DNA of 64,000 bases, taken from assembly GCF_020447265.1 (NCBI RefSeq), contig NZ_JAJADR010000001.1, forward strand, positions 1,550,001 to 1,614,000, written 5' to 3'. The position numbers and the translations under genes were made by a program. Shown here one piece after another: positions 8,565 to 17,940 of the stretch. The notes beneath the pieces were generated by a model. It was given only the letters and a program-made list of their open reading frames with translations, made no database searches and was not told the origin of the DNA. Every line of letters begins with the position of its first letter. Position 1 is the first letter of the stretch. The stretch comes from Hymenobacter lucidus (GTDB lineage: Bacteria > Bacteroidota > Bacteroidia > Cytophagales > Hymenobacteraceae).

Positions 8565-11500
8565 TGACAAGGATATGAGCTTTGGAAATGACCTACTTCT
8601 AGCGGCGCTGAAATTACTTGTGGGGAATTTCTAAGCCGGCATTGTACCCGAAAGCGACGGACGCCATTGCGTAAAACCAATACAGAGCTAGTGGTAGAAT
8701 TGCTGCCATTTACTATGTAATTCTCGGGTAGGCTAGTGTCAAGAACCCAAGTGGTTCCATTATGAGTATAAATGACCCAATCAACTTCCGCCACAATACC
8801 ACTGCCACTATTAATTGTATAGGGCTCACTAAGCGTCACGCAATATTCTGTCTGGTTATTAGGCGGCAAGCTGCGGCCTAAGCAGCTTTCAGTAGCGTGG
8901 TTATTGCCGCACAAATCATATTGCGTAACCCCGTTCATACAGAAGCTTGTAATACGCGGCGGGGGCGGTGCTATACTGATGACTTTCGACTTGGAGCGTA
9001 CGCCTGTTGGAGTAGTAATCTGCAACGTAACCGTGTAATTCTGCACGGTAGCCACCACAGGGAAAGTGCAGGTCGGAGTCGCCGCATTCACGTCTGAAAC
9101 TACCGCCGCCGTCGAGCCAAAACTCCACACGTAGCTGATGGAATTCGCGCAGTTGTAGGTGGAAGTAAATTGGATAGGCCGTCCTGATTCCCATACTCCT
9201 TCGGTGGAAAAATCCACCAGGTCTTCCTCGGCCTGGCCCAGCGCCTGTCGATCAAACTGGCGCACGATATGCCCCCGATGGTTACGAACCAAAGTCAGCT
9301 TACCGGAACCGGCGTATTCATAGAAGGTGGTTTCGCCGCGGTCATTCGTTTCGGAGGTTTTGCCCAAACGAATGTCATAAGTCATGCTTTGAGCAATAGC
9401 GGCGGTAGGCAGCAGCAGCACATCATCGACTTTAAAAGCGGGGCCGTCGCTGCTTAGCACTACAGAGTAGTTCTGGCGGTTAGCCGACGGCAGCGTCATG
9501 GCTAGTTGCACGTGCTGCCACTCGGAAGCAGAAGCCGTAACTGCCACTGATTTGGTGGAAAACACAGCGCTAGAGCTGGTGGTAATCACCTGCACCACCA
9601 GATTGCCCGCCGAAGGCGACTTCACCCATAGGCTCAAGCGGTAGGTTGGCAGGCTGGTCGTGCTAGCCGGCATTGGCAGGGAGGCTTTCAGCGTTACTCC
9701 GGAGCCCATAAGCAGCCCTTTGCTGCCAGTGCGAGCAGCCGATGCGCCCGGTTCCGTATTTGCCGGGTTGATCTGCCATTGCCAGGGTAAAGTCGACTCG
9801 AAGTCTGAGAACCGGGCCTCCGAAGCATACGCATGCTGGAGTTGCAGTGCCGGCAAGTTGCCTTGGTAGCCTAAGTGTACGCCACTGATGAGCTGGCCCG
9901 CTTTTTTATTGACGGAAACAGGCGCGTGTTTGTCATTTACTTCTTCAATGGCTAGCTCGGGGCGCAAATGCGCAACGTCATATTTCCATTGCCAGGTACC
10001 ATTTTCAACAACCGCTCTGGCAGAGTCTGCATACGTCTGCGGGGTGGCTGGTTGCCAGGCAAGTACCTGATAAGGCCGGCTCATTTGGCTATAGGTGCCG
10101 GCTTCCATACGGTATGTATTCAGGGTTACACCCAGCAACTGTACCTGGCGAACCATGCTGGTGTTGACGGTGATAACCTCCTCAATGGTTTCAATTACGT
10201 CGCCCGTTATCTTTTCATCATAGTAGCGCTTTACCAAAGGCTGGATACCAGCCGATAAGTTGGAAGAGCTGGAGGGGGGTAAAGCATAATCGGCGGCGTG
10301 CTTGTAACGGGTGCGATACGTGCGCCCATTGCTGCCCGTGCGTACCAGTGTTGTCAACAGGCCCTGGGCATTGTAGCCATAGCGTGTGAGCGACGATACA
10401 GCGGCACTGGTCAGCTCCTGGTTGTAGGTAGTCTGGGTTTCGCCAACTAAGGCAATCTGACAATCTGTAAGCAACTGGTAGCGGGCGCAGGCATACACAG
10501 CTGGCGAGGCTGAGCCTATCTGGTCGTAAGTGAAGCCCATAACCCAAGCAGAGGAGGCGGGTCGTAAATCCCGGAATGCGTAGTTATAGTCGAGGGCCTT
10601 TACCAGTACGGGAGCCGCTGTCCCTACTGGCTCGGCGTAGTGGGTCACTTTTAGCGGGAGGCCCCGGGCAAAATGCAAGCTGCTACTCGGGGCTAGCGGA
10701 TAACCATCGTAGCCAGGGGAATAGGGCGCGTTCGGGGTAGTGCAGCCTGCTGCCATGCGAGCTAGCCCTATCACGGTTCGTTGCCAGGCGGGAGCCATGG
10801 CGCTTGCCAGATTGCTGCTTTCATCGGCAATGCCCAAACCAGTTAGGGAGAAAGTCGTGACGCTACTGCCCCGACCCGAAACAGACTCCGTAACGCGGCC
10901 GTAGCCCAGCGGCCGGTCTTCAAACGCATCAATGTTGATATCCTCATTAAAGCGGATGGTGGCCGCCGCCCAAAGGTTGGTTGGAGTTGCGCTGGCTGGC
11001 GGTACCTGCAAGGCAAAGCAGGGCATCCGCAGCAAGCGGCCACTCGACTCGCCGCTGGTTTGGGTGTAACTATAGTTTCGTTTCTGCCAGATGGCGTTGG
11101 CGTTAGCTGCGTTGTCGGTCCAGCTCACGGTTTTGATGCGGGTGCCGGGGCCATAGTAGGGCAGCGTGCCATTCCAGCTGGAGGCCTGCGCTACCGGGTC
11201 GTAGAAGCGGTGGGGCTCGTATTCCAGCTTGATCTTGCCGCCACTAGGCAGCCGCACTTCCGTTAAGGTGCCCAGCAGCGTAGACTCCTCGAAGAAATTG
11301 CCCTGACCACTACCGGTGGGGTCAGGCCAGCCATTCGATTTCCACGGGGGCTGCTCTGTGCCGGCGGGCCTTCTGTCGCCGCCGTTCAGTTGAAACTCCC
11401 CGGGGCGGCTGCCAGTGTTGGGCAACGGAAATAGGCGGTAGGGCGCGTTCGGATGCACTTGGGCGGAAAGGTCAGTGGGGCCGCCTTGCGGCCCTGGGTA

Positions 11501-12994
11501 CCCGTATATTTGCGGTTCAATCGAGGCTTCGAAATCCACCCGTATATAGCCCCAGAGGTCACGCTCCAAGCACCGCGGAGGCGGAATAGCGGCAATGGCG
11601 GTAACTGGGTTTATGCGATGGTACGTGAAGTAATAGTTAGCCGGCAGTCCGCAGATTGGCTGGATCTTGACGTTGGTCAAGAACCGACGCTTGGTTAGAG
11701 AAGAAGAGGTCTCAATTAGATGAGAGTCCTGATCTTTCCAGTCACCTTGAGTTGATCGGTCCGTTGGGCGTACTTCCGTGTAACTAAAGAATATTTGTTT
11801 TACTAAATTATCGGTGCTTCTCAGTAAAGAAGAAATAGTAATACGGTTTAGATAATAGCCATCACCATCTTGTTCTGGATTATTATCCAAAACGATGGAT
11901 AAAGTAGGTGTAGTAATCTCCGTTAGAATTTGCTTGTTACGCTCTATCAGCCAAGTATAGTCCTTATGAAGTTCGTAGGGATTAGCTGAGTCAAAATAAC
12001 CAAAAGAATTATTTTGCAAGGATACTTCCGACTGGTCAGGAGTCGTTCTGTAGGTGAGATAAATGCTTTCGGATTGTGGATTGCTTATTCGAGAAGCATT
12101 CCATTGAGTGGCAAATGTTACACCAAAACAAGTTCTGTTATACCCATTTTGGTCTTTGTAATAATAGTACTCGCGGGCAAAGTAGCTGGGAGTAGCAGTT
12201 TGTTCCATACTGGCCTTTCGGGTCACGGTTGGAACATCAAATTGATATTCCATTCCTTCAGGCGTTTTAAGAACGAATTTATTAATATAGCTAGCGCCAT
12301 CTTCCGCATAGCCTCGCGCTTGCGTAAGCATAATCGGATCATAAGGGATGGTGCGAGCAGCGCCAGTCGCATCGAACACGAAATGGCCGGAGTGCCCCGG
12401 TACGGAATAAGAAAAAACATCCGGTTCGGAGTCGTACATTGTTGCCGGGTTATTCGTACCAGAAGGCTGTTCCAATAGGCTGATTAGTGCCTTGGCTTGC
12501 CCTTCAGCAGCCGTAGTGCAAACCGTCTTATCCAACGGATAGGTATAGTCCGTAAAGTTTGCTAAAGCATCTTTACGCGGTTGGGCTTGCGCTTCGGCAC
12601 TCAACCAGCCATACCGCTTCGTTTGGACGCTAGCATCCGGCCGGAAGTCGTCGGGTAAGCCCCGGACTACCCGGTTAATAGTGGGTAACCCTGCCAAGGA
12701 CCAGTTGACCCCCACCAATCCTCCTCTGTTATCTACTTTCACGCCGCTAGCAGCATGAGAAAGAATAACAGGCATTGTCAGCCCCTTAATCTCGGGAGTA
12801 GCAATAGGAATTGTTACGTGGGCAGTACCCGTAAACTGATCAACCGAAACCTCTTGCTGAGCAAGAATCGGGGTAGTGCCAACTCCCAAAAAAAGCAGGG
12901 ATAGTAAACTTAAACTTCGAGTTGTAGTATTACTAAAGAAATTCTTTTTTAGAACACGTACTGTCCTAATACTTTTGGTGTACTCGTTGTGCAT
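8561..12994 (-). CDS. large secreted YD/Rhs-partner protein with PKD-like domain
   Basis: 1477 residues from the ATG at 12994; an in-frame TTG at 13012 is less likely. A long basic N-region leads into a hydrophobic signal core ending ILAQ. The opening (QEVSVDQFTGTAHVTIP, then ILSHAASGVKV and GVNWSLAGLPTINR) recalls the start of SpvB/TcB-type shell proteins. The middle contains Rhs-like beta-strand repeats. A carbohydrate-binding-like beta-sandwich lies near residues 1045-1190 (FSDFESTLPWQW to FKVDDVLLLP). A PKD-like fold lies near 1265-1335 (YVWSFGSTAAVV to YTVTLQITTPTG). The stop overlaps the start of the 1599-residue Rhs protein, so the two are made together and may form one shell, as TcB and TcC do. 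That joint role is inferred. Confidence 0.75.
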   Translation of the reverse strand: MHNEYTKSIRTVRVLKKNFFSNTTTRSLSLLSLLFLGVGTTPILAQQEVSVDQFTGTAHVTIPIATPEIKGLTMPVILSHAASGVKVDNRGGLVGVNWSLAGLPTINRVVRGLPDDFRPDASVQTKRYGWLSAEAQAQPRKDALANFTDYTYPLDKTVCTTAAEGQAKALISLLEQPSGTNNPATMYDSEPDVFSYSVPGHSGHFVFDATGAARTIPYDPIMLTQARGYAEDGASYINKFVLKTPEGMEYQFDVPTVTRKASMEQTATPSYFAREYYYYKDQNGYNRTCFGVTFATQWNASRISNPQSESIYLTYRTTPDQSEVSLQNNSFGYFDSANPYELHKDYTWLIERNKQILTEITTPTLSIVLDNNPEQDGDGYYLNRITISSLLRSTDNLVKQIFFSYTEVRPTDRSTQGDWKDQDSHLIETSSSLTKRRFLTNVKIQPICGLPANYYFTYHRINPVTAIAAIPPPRCLERDLWGYIRVDFEASIEPQIYGYPGPQGGPTDLSAQVHPNAPYRLFPLPNTGSRPGEFQLNGGDRRPAGTEQPPWKSNGWPDPTGSGQGNFFEESTLLGTLTEVRLPSGGKIKLEYEPHRFYDPVAQASSWNGTLPYYGPGTRIKTVSWTDNAANANAIWQKRNYSYTQTSGESSGRLLRMPCFALQVPPASATPTNLWAAATIRFNEDINIDAFEDRPLGYGRVTESVSGRGSSVTTFSLTGLGIADESSNLASAMAPAWQRTVIGLARMAAGCTTPNAPYSPGYDGYPLAPSSSLHFARGLPLKVTHYAEPVGTAAPVLVKALDYNYAFRDLRPASSAWVMGFTYDQIGSASPAVYACARYQLLTDCQIALVGETQTTYNQELTSAAVSSLTRYGYNAQGLLTTLVRTGSNGRTYRTRYKHAADYALPPSSSSNLSAGIQPLVKRYYDEKITGDVIETIEEVITVNTSMVRQVQLLGVTLNTYRMEAGTYSQMSRPYQVLAWQPATPQTYADSARAVVENGTWQWKYDVAHLRPELAIEEVNDKHAPVSVNKKAGQLISGVHLGYQGNLPALQLQHAYASEARFSDFESTLPWQWQINPANTEPGASAARTGSKGLLMGSGVTLKASLPMPASTTSLPTYRLSLWVKSPSAGNLVVQVITTSSSAVFSTKSVAVTASASEWQHVQLAMTLPSANRQNYSVVLSSDGPAFKVDDVLLLPTAAIAQSMTYDIRLGKTSETNDRGETTFYEYAGSGKLTLVRNHRGHIVRQFDRQALGQAEEDLVDFSTEGVWESGRPIQFTSTYNCANSISYVWSFGSTAAVVSDVNAATPTCTFPVVATVQNYTVTLQITTPTGVRSKSKVISIAPPPPRITSFCMNGVTQYDLCGNNHATESCLGRSLPPNNQTEYCVTLSEPYTINSGSGIVAEVDWVIYTHNGTTWVLDTSLPENYIVNGSNSTTSSVLVLRNGVRRFRVQCRLRNSPQVISAPLEVGHFQSSYPCQ

Positions 12995-13220
12995 ACAGCT
13001 CCTTTTCCCCAATACCGAATTGGCATCAGGCGATAAATGACAATTTTTTTCAAAACTGAAATAGGATTATCCGTCTCGTTTTCGAAACAGACAGCTGCAA
13101 GAGGAGTGTAAGTAGTAGAGCGGTTATACCTATTACTCAGATAGGCTATAGTAGGCGCAATCTATGTATTAAATAACCTGGTAATTACAACTGCTTTGTT
13201 TTTATATTAACTAAAATATG

Positions 13221-13722
13221 CTATGAGGAAATGGAAGGCCGGCCGTTTTTATAGCTTTTGTTTAAAGCTTGGATTGTACGGCTAGCAGTATTTGTCACTT
13301 TTTCAGCTGGTGGATGCTGGTTTCGAATCTTTTGCTTCCGTAAGCCAGCATGCGTATTCCTGCCGTAGGTGTAGGCCAACATGCCTAACGTGGCGTGAGC
13401 GCCACTCACCGCAGTCATGACTTCGGCCAGCTCCTCGCACACTTGTACGGTCCACTCGGTTGTATCTTGGCTGAGCGTTACGCTAGACCAAGTCGCCGGG
13501 CTACTTGCCGATGGCCTCCCGGGTAGCCTTGTGCACCAGCAGCAGGTAATGGCTATCCATCCGGGCTAGGTTCAACTGAAACGCTTAGCTATCCATTGTG
13601 CTGTGCACACGCACCTAGCCTTTGATACCAAACACAAAGGGCACATCCAGCGGTGAAGTACGGAAACAGCCGCCGCCCCCAGCTGTTTTCAGTTGGGCTT
13701 CCGAAGAATGAACGAGAGTCAT
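13221..13722 (-). pseudogene. decayed DUF1905/YdeI-like gene
   Basis: From the ATG at 13722 the minus strand reads a DUF1905-like N-terminus (FRTSPLDVPFVFGIKG, then a stop). After two more stops it continues in the same frame as LARMDSHYLLLVHKATREAIGK, stop, PGDLV, and then changes frame. Further on, TEWTVQVCEELAEVMTA and, in another frame, RQEYACWLTEAKDSKPAS match the YdeI-type C-terminus (compare REYVQWIERAKKPETR in the intact gene at 13740-14213). There are at least four in-frame stops and two or more frameshifts. A 73-residue open frame at 13221-13442 is one surviving piece, not a gene. The pseudogene marks the far edge of the Rhs island and suggests tandem paralogues, one of which died. 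Confidence 0.75.
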
Positions 13723-13739
13723 ATCGGCTACCTTAATAG

Positions 13740-14213
13740 TTAGTCGAGCTTTTTACCCGCGCTGATCAGCTCAATGGATTCCTTAATGCGGCGCATCCGG
13801 GTTTCGGGCTTCTTGGCCCGCTCTATCCACTGCACATACTCGCGGCGGTAGGGGTAGGGCAGCTGGTCGAACTTGGGGCGGAAACCTGACTGCGACAACG
13901 CCCGCTCCAGGTCCTGGGGCAGCTCGAAGGAGGCTTCCTCAGTATCGAGTTGGATGATGACGTCGACCGGCAGGCCCCAGGTTTTGTCGATGGCCCGGCG
14001 AATCTGCTTGCCCACGGGCAGCATGTATTCCCCATCCTTGTTCTGCACCAGGGTGAGGCGGAATGGGAAGCCGTCGAGGGTGCCGCGCACATGAAACGGC
14101 GGCTTCTGGTGAAAAGCCTCGGTAGGCTCGAAGGGAATCAGCAGCTGCACGCCGCCATCGGTGTCGTCGAGTTCGAGGGTACCGGTAAAGCGCTGTTCAA
14201 AGGAATCGGACAT
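13740..14213 (-). CDS. YdeI/OmpD-associated family protein (DUF1905)
   Basis: 157 residues. The first half is a DUF1905 beta-barrel-like domain (HVRGTLDGFPFRLTL, then YMLPVGKQIRRAI and LPVDVIIQLD). The second half has the YdeI helical signature (LPQDLERAL, then YRREYVQWIERAKKPETRMRRI). There is no signal peptide, so it is cytoplasmic. The family is common and its biochemical function is unsettled. It ends just before a decayed paralogue and begins 30 bases after the GT4-like gene, so the two are probably in one transcript. Complete for its family. Confidence 0.8.
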   Translation of the reverse strand: MSDSFEQRFTGTLELDDTDGGVQLLIPFEPTEAFHQKPPFHVRGTLDGFPFRLTLVQNKDGEYMLPVGKQIRRAIDKTWGLPVDVIIQLDTEEASFELPQDLERALSQSGFRPKFDQLPYPYRREYVQWIERAKKPETRMRRIKESIELISAGKKLD

Positions 14214-14243
14214 GAAAAAAGAAAAAAGCGGGCCGCAGACCGG

Positions 14244-15233
14244 CTAGGAGCGGGAAGCTACGCTGGTCAGGGCCTCGTTGATGGCGGCGGTGTCGGTGGC
14301 AGCAACCACCCGAATGCGGGCCGCAGGAAGAGAATAAAAGGAAGTCAGGCGCTGGGCCAGCGCCTCCGTGTTGGCCAGAATCAGCTCGGCCCGGCGCAAA
14401 GTTAAGCGTTCCAGCTCCAGGATCCAGCCCCGGTCGGCGGGCGAGTCGCGGTCGGCGGCCAACGACTGCACGTGCAGCACCAACGGGCAGCCCGTCATCT
14501 GCCTGATTTCGAGGGCAGCCAGCCAGGCGGGCCAGGCAGCGGCATATATCACCCCAAAGGGCTGGCTCACGGCCATCGGCGTAGCAAACCGGGCGTATTG
14601 AATCACCCGAAAGTTCAAGTCGCCGCCTTCCACTCCGTCCAGCGCCTGCAGGGCCTGAATAAAAGAAGCTTGCCCGGCCGCATCCTTGGCCGACATAGGT
14701 GCCGGCGCGGCCGGAGAAGTATTCTCCAAAACCCCAGAGTCCAGCGTCAGGTCGTTCTGGGGCTGGCTCAGCGCTTCGGCCTCATCGGTCCCCATTTCGG
14801 CGGTGGCCACGGCAAATTCGTCCGAGTTGAGTAGCGTCTGGGGCTCCTGAGCAGTAGTCGGGGAGGCTATGCTCGGCGTAGCGGTCGGGCTGCTGGTGGC
14901 AGCTACGGGATATTCCGCTACTATCGTTTGGTTATCGGCCTCGTGCGTGCCGGAGCCGGTATAGGGAGCGGCTGGGGCCTGCCACGTGCCGGGCAGCCCT
15001 GCGGGGCGGGCCGTGGCGGCTGCTAGCTGCTCGTTGCTCAGCGTGTTGAGGCTCAGAATCTGGTCGGTGGCCGTTAGCGCGGAGGCTTCGGGCAGGCGGG
15101 GCACGATGACGGAAACGGGGGTAAAAGCGGCTAAGCGGCGGGAGACATCCAGGGCCGGCGCGGCGGTAGGTTCGGCACCCTGGGCCGAGTCATCCCAGCC
15201 CAGCAGTAATACCTTGAGAGGATGACTTTCCAT
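14244..15233 (-). CDS. GT4-type glycosyltransferase half (N-terminal domain only)
   Basis: 329 residues from the ATG at 15233; a TTG 9 bases upstream is the alternative. The start (LKVLLLGWDDSAQG) and the segments GVIYAAAWPAWLAALE, CPLVLHVQSLAADRD and ELERLTLRRAELILANTEALAQRL match the acceptor-side Rossmann domain of GT4 enzymes, including glycogen synthase-like proteins. The protein stops right after this domain (AARIRVVAATDTAAINEAL), so the nucleotide-sugar-binding C-terminal domain with its E-x7-E motif is absent. An Ala/Thr/Pro-rich, low-complexity stretch of about 110 residues splits the domain. It sits divergent from an alpha-glucosidase, which points to alpha-glucan metabolism. It may be an inactive or regulatory remnant; catalysis alone is unlikely. 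Confidence 0.6.
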   Translation of the reverse strand: MESHPLKVLLLGWDDSAQGAEPTAAPALDVSRRLAAFTPVSVIVPRLPEASALTATDQILSLNTLSNEQLAAATARPAGLPGTWQAPAAPYTGSGTHEADNQTIVAEYPVAATSSPTATPSIASPTTAQEPQTLLNSDEFAVATAEMGTDEAEALSQPQNDLTLDSGVLENTSPAAPAPMSAKDAAGQASFIQALQALDGVEGGDLNFRVIQYARFATPMAVSQPFGVIYAAAWPAWLAALEIRQMTGCPLVLHVQSLAADRDSPADRGWILELERLTLRRAELILANTEALAQRLTSFYSLPAARIRVVAATDTAAINEALTSVASRS

Positions 15234-15431
15234 AAGAATCAATGCGTAACGGCGAAAAGAGAAGCGAAAGAAAAAGGGCCCGGATACGGTCCTGTTGGGG
15301 TTTCAGGCCTTGGGAAGCTAATGTTAGGCAAAATTCGCGGGAATCGTTTTTACCTTGCAGGCTTAAATTGCATTGCTTCCGGCCGGGCCGGATTTTTTTT
15401 GCGCTATTTCTTCTCCTCGAATACACACCCG

Positions 15432-17882
15432 ATGGCCGATACGATTCAGGAAAACAACTACATGGTCAATGACCTGGCCGCCCGTGGGAAGCAGGAATTC
15501 TTCCCCGGCCAGGTGCTTTCCTGCGTGCAGCAGGGCAATGATTTCCTGCTGACCTGCGACAATGGTGTGCAGCTGAGCGTGCAGGTCATTACCGACAAGA
15601 TACTGCGTTTCCGTTACGCTACCGAGGTGGGCTTTGCCGCCGATTTCAGCTATGCCGTGCCCGCCGACCAGCCCCGGCCGGCCGTTGAGTTTCTGGAGTT
15701 TCGCGAGAAGCCCGACCACTACCGCATCACCACCGACCGCCTGATTTGCACCCTGGCCAAGGAAAACCTGCGCGTGCGGGTGCTCGACCGCTCGGGCAAC
15801 GTGCTCAGCAGCGACGAAAAGGGCTTCCACTGGGAATACGACTACGAAACCGGCAACGACATCGTCAAGATGAGCAAGCAGGTGCAGAGCGGCGTGCACT
15901 ACTACGGCCTCGGCGACAAGCCCGACAACATGAACCTGCGCGGCAAGCGCTTCACCAACTGGGGCACCGACACCTACGGCTACACCAAAGGCAGCGACCC
16001 GCTCTACAAGAATATCCCGTTTTACCTGGAGTTGCAGCAGAAAACGGCCCACGGCATCTTCTTCGATAACACCTTTAAAGCCTCGTTCGACTTTGCTGCC
16101 GAGCGGGCCGACGTGACCAGCTTCTGGGCCATGGGCGGCGAGATGAACTACTACTTCATCTACGGCCCCAGCCTGCTGGAAGTAACCCAGGAATATACCC
16201 GCCTCACCTGCCCGCCCGAAATGCCGCCGATGTGGGCTTTGGGCTACCACCAGTGCAAGTGGAGCTATTTCCCCGAAAGCAACTTCCGTGACATTGCCAA
16301 GGGGTTCCGTGACCGGAAAATCCCCTGCGACGCGCTGTATCTGGATATCGACTACATGGATGGCTACCGGTGCTTTACCTGGAGCCCCACCCACTTCCCC
16401 GACCCCAAAAAGATGGTGCGGGAGCTGGCCGAGGATGGCTTCAAAACCATCGTCATCATTGACCCCGGCATCAAGATTGACCCGCAGTACAGCGTGTACA
16501 CCGAGGCGCTGGCCAACGACTACTTCTGCCGCCGCGCCGACGGCCCCCTGATGAAAGGCTCAGTGTGGCCCGGTCTGTGCAATTTTCCCGACTTCACCCG
16601 CCCCGACGTGCGCGACTGGTGGGCCGGCCTGTTCAAAGGGCTGATTGCGGAAGACGGCGTGCGGGGCGTGTGGAACGACATGAACGAGCCGGCCGTGTTC
16701 GAGAAGGGTACTTTTCCCGACGACGTGCGCTTCAGCTACGACGGGCACTCAGCCTCCCACAAAAAGGCCCACAACATCTACGGTATGCAGATGGCCCGGG
16801 CCACGGCGGCCGGCGTGAAGCAGTTCAGCTACCCCAACCGGCCCTTTACCATCACCCGCAGCACCTACGCCGGCGGGCAGCGCTACTCCTCGGCCTGGAC
16901 CGGCGACAACATTGCCAGCTGGGAGCACCTGTGGCTGGCCAACATTCAGTGCCAGCGCCTGAGCATCTCGGGCTTTAGCTTTATCGGCTCCGATGTGGGC
17001 GGCTTTATTGATACGCCCGACGGCGAGCTGTACGTGCGCTGGGTGGCGCTGGCTGCCTTTCACCCGTTTTTCCGCACCCACAGCTCCGGCGACCATGGCG
17101 ACCAGGAGCCCTGGAGCTTCGGCGAGCAGTACCTCGACCTGGCCCGCGGCTTCATCGAGCTACGCTACCGCCTGCTGCCCTACATGTACACCACCTTCTG
17201 GCAGTATGTGGAGCAGGGCACGCCGGTGCTGCGCCCCCTCACCTTCCTCGACCAAAACGACACGGAAACCTACCTGCGCATGGCCGAGTTCAGCCTCGGC
17301 GACCATCTGCTGGTGTGCCCCATTACCCAGGCCGGCGCCGACGGCCGCTGGATGTATTTGCCCCGCGGCGACTGGTTCTACTACTGGACCGACGAAGCCA
17401 AGGCCGGCGGGGCCGAAGTGTGGGCCAGCGCCCCGCTCGACCGGATTCCGCTGTTCGTGAAAGCCGGCGCCGTTATTCCGATGTACCCGCTGATGCAATA
17501 CGTAGGCGAGAAAACTGTGGAAGAGCTGACGCTGCACGTCTATTATAAGAATGGCACCGAAAGCAGCGTGGTGTACGACGACGGTGGCGAAGGCTACGGC
17601 TACCAGCAGGGCCAGAGCACCACGCGCCGCTTCACCGTGGCCGGCACGCCCACCAGCCTCACGCTCACCCAGGCCATCGAAGGCGACTACCAGCCGTCCT
17701 TCACCACCTACCGCATCGTGCTCCACGGGCTGAGCTTCGGCCCGGGCCAGGCCACCGTCGATGGGGGGGGCGGCACCTTGGCTGAGGCTACCACCGATAC
17801 TGGCCTGACGCTGCCCGAGCTGGTGGTGCCCAGTTCATTTACCACGGTGGCTATTGCCGCCAACGTTGAAAAAGCCAGCTAA
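15432..17882 (+). CDS. GH31 family alpha-glucosidase
   Basis: 816 residues from the ATG at 15432 (MADTIQENNY); upstream in-frame codons lie in the divergent promoter region. GH31 enzymes release glucose, or sometimes xylose, from the non-reducing ends of alpha-glucans. An N-terminal galactose-mutarotase-like beta-sandwich carries HYYGLGDKPDNMNLRG. The barrel carries CDALYLDIDYMDGYRCF, VWNDMNEPAVF with nucleophile Asp416, and WTGDNIASWEHL with acid/base Asp492. A C-terminal beta-domain includes YDDGGEGYGY. I see no signal peptide, so cytoplasmic action on imported or stored glucan is likely. TACCTTGC at 15351-15358 could be a -7 box but lacks a well-placed -33 partner. A strong terminator follows. 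Confidence 0.93.
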   Translation: MADTIQENNYMVNDLAARGKQEFFPGQVLSCVQQGNDFLLTCDNGVQLSVQVITDKILRFRYATEVGFAADFSYAVPADQPRPAVEFLEFREKPDHYRITTDRLICTLAKENLRVRVLDRSGNVLSSDEKGFHWEYDYETGNDIVKMSKQVQSGVHYYGLGDKPDNMNLRGKRFTNWGTDTYGYTKGSDPLYKNIPFYLELQQKTAHGIFFDNTFKASFDFAAERADVTSFWAMGGEMNYYFIYGPSLLEVTQEYTRLTCPPEMPPMWALGYHQCKWSYFPESNFRDIAKGFRDRKIPCDALYLDIDYMDGYRCFTWSPTHFPDPKKMVRELAEDGFKTIVIIDPGIKIDPQYSVYTEALANDYFCRRADGPLMKGSVWPGLCNFPDFTRPDVRDWWAGLFKGLIAEDGVRGVWNDMNEPAVFEKGTFPDDVRFSYDGHSASHKKAHNIYGMQMARATAAGVKQFSYPNRPFTITRSTYAGGQRYSSAWTGDNIASWEHLWLANIQCQRLSISGFSFIGSDVGGFIDTPDGELYVRWVALAAFHPFFRTHSSGDHGDQEPWSFGEQYLDLARGFIELRYRLLPYMYTTFWQYVEQGTPVLRPLTFLDQNDTETYLRMAEFSLGDHLLVCPITQAGADGRWMYLPRGDWFYYWTDEAKAGGAEVWASAPLDRIPLFVKAGAVIPMYPLMQYVGEKTVEELTLHVYYKNGTESSVVYDDGGEGYGYQQGQSTTRRFTVAGTPTSLTLTQAIEGDYQPSFTTYRIVLHGLSFGPGQATVDGGGGTLAEATTDTGLTLPELVVPSSFTTVAIAANVEKAS

Positions 17883-17905
17883 GGTTACGGCTGCAGTTTT
17901 GCCCG

Positions 17906-17940
17906 AAGCCCCTTTGCCGCCCGGCAGAGGGGCTTTTTTT
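17906..17940 (+). terminator. intrinsic terminator of the GH31 gene
   Basis: A 13-bp stem with one wobble pair (17906-17918 with 17923-17935), a GCCC loop and a run of T to 17940. It lies 23 bases after the stop codon. Confidence 0.85.

Noticed and set aside
13300..13340. tRNA T-loop-like motif (GGTTTCGAATC)
   Set aside because: It lies inside the pseudogene and no cloverleaf can be formed around it.
13221..13442. 73-residue open frame as a gene
   Set aside because: It is one surviving piece of a larger decayed YdeI-like gene whose other parts lie in different frames.
15222..15431. N-terminal extension of the GH31 protein
   Set aside because: It would run through the divergent promoter region and overlap the GT4 gene start. 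MADTIQ at 15432 gives a normal family N-terminus.
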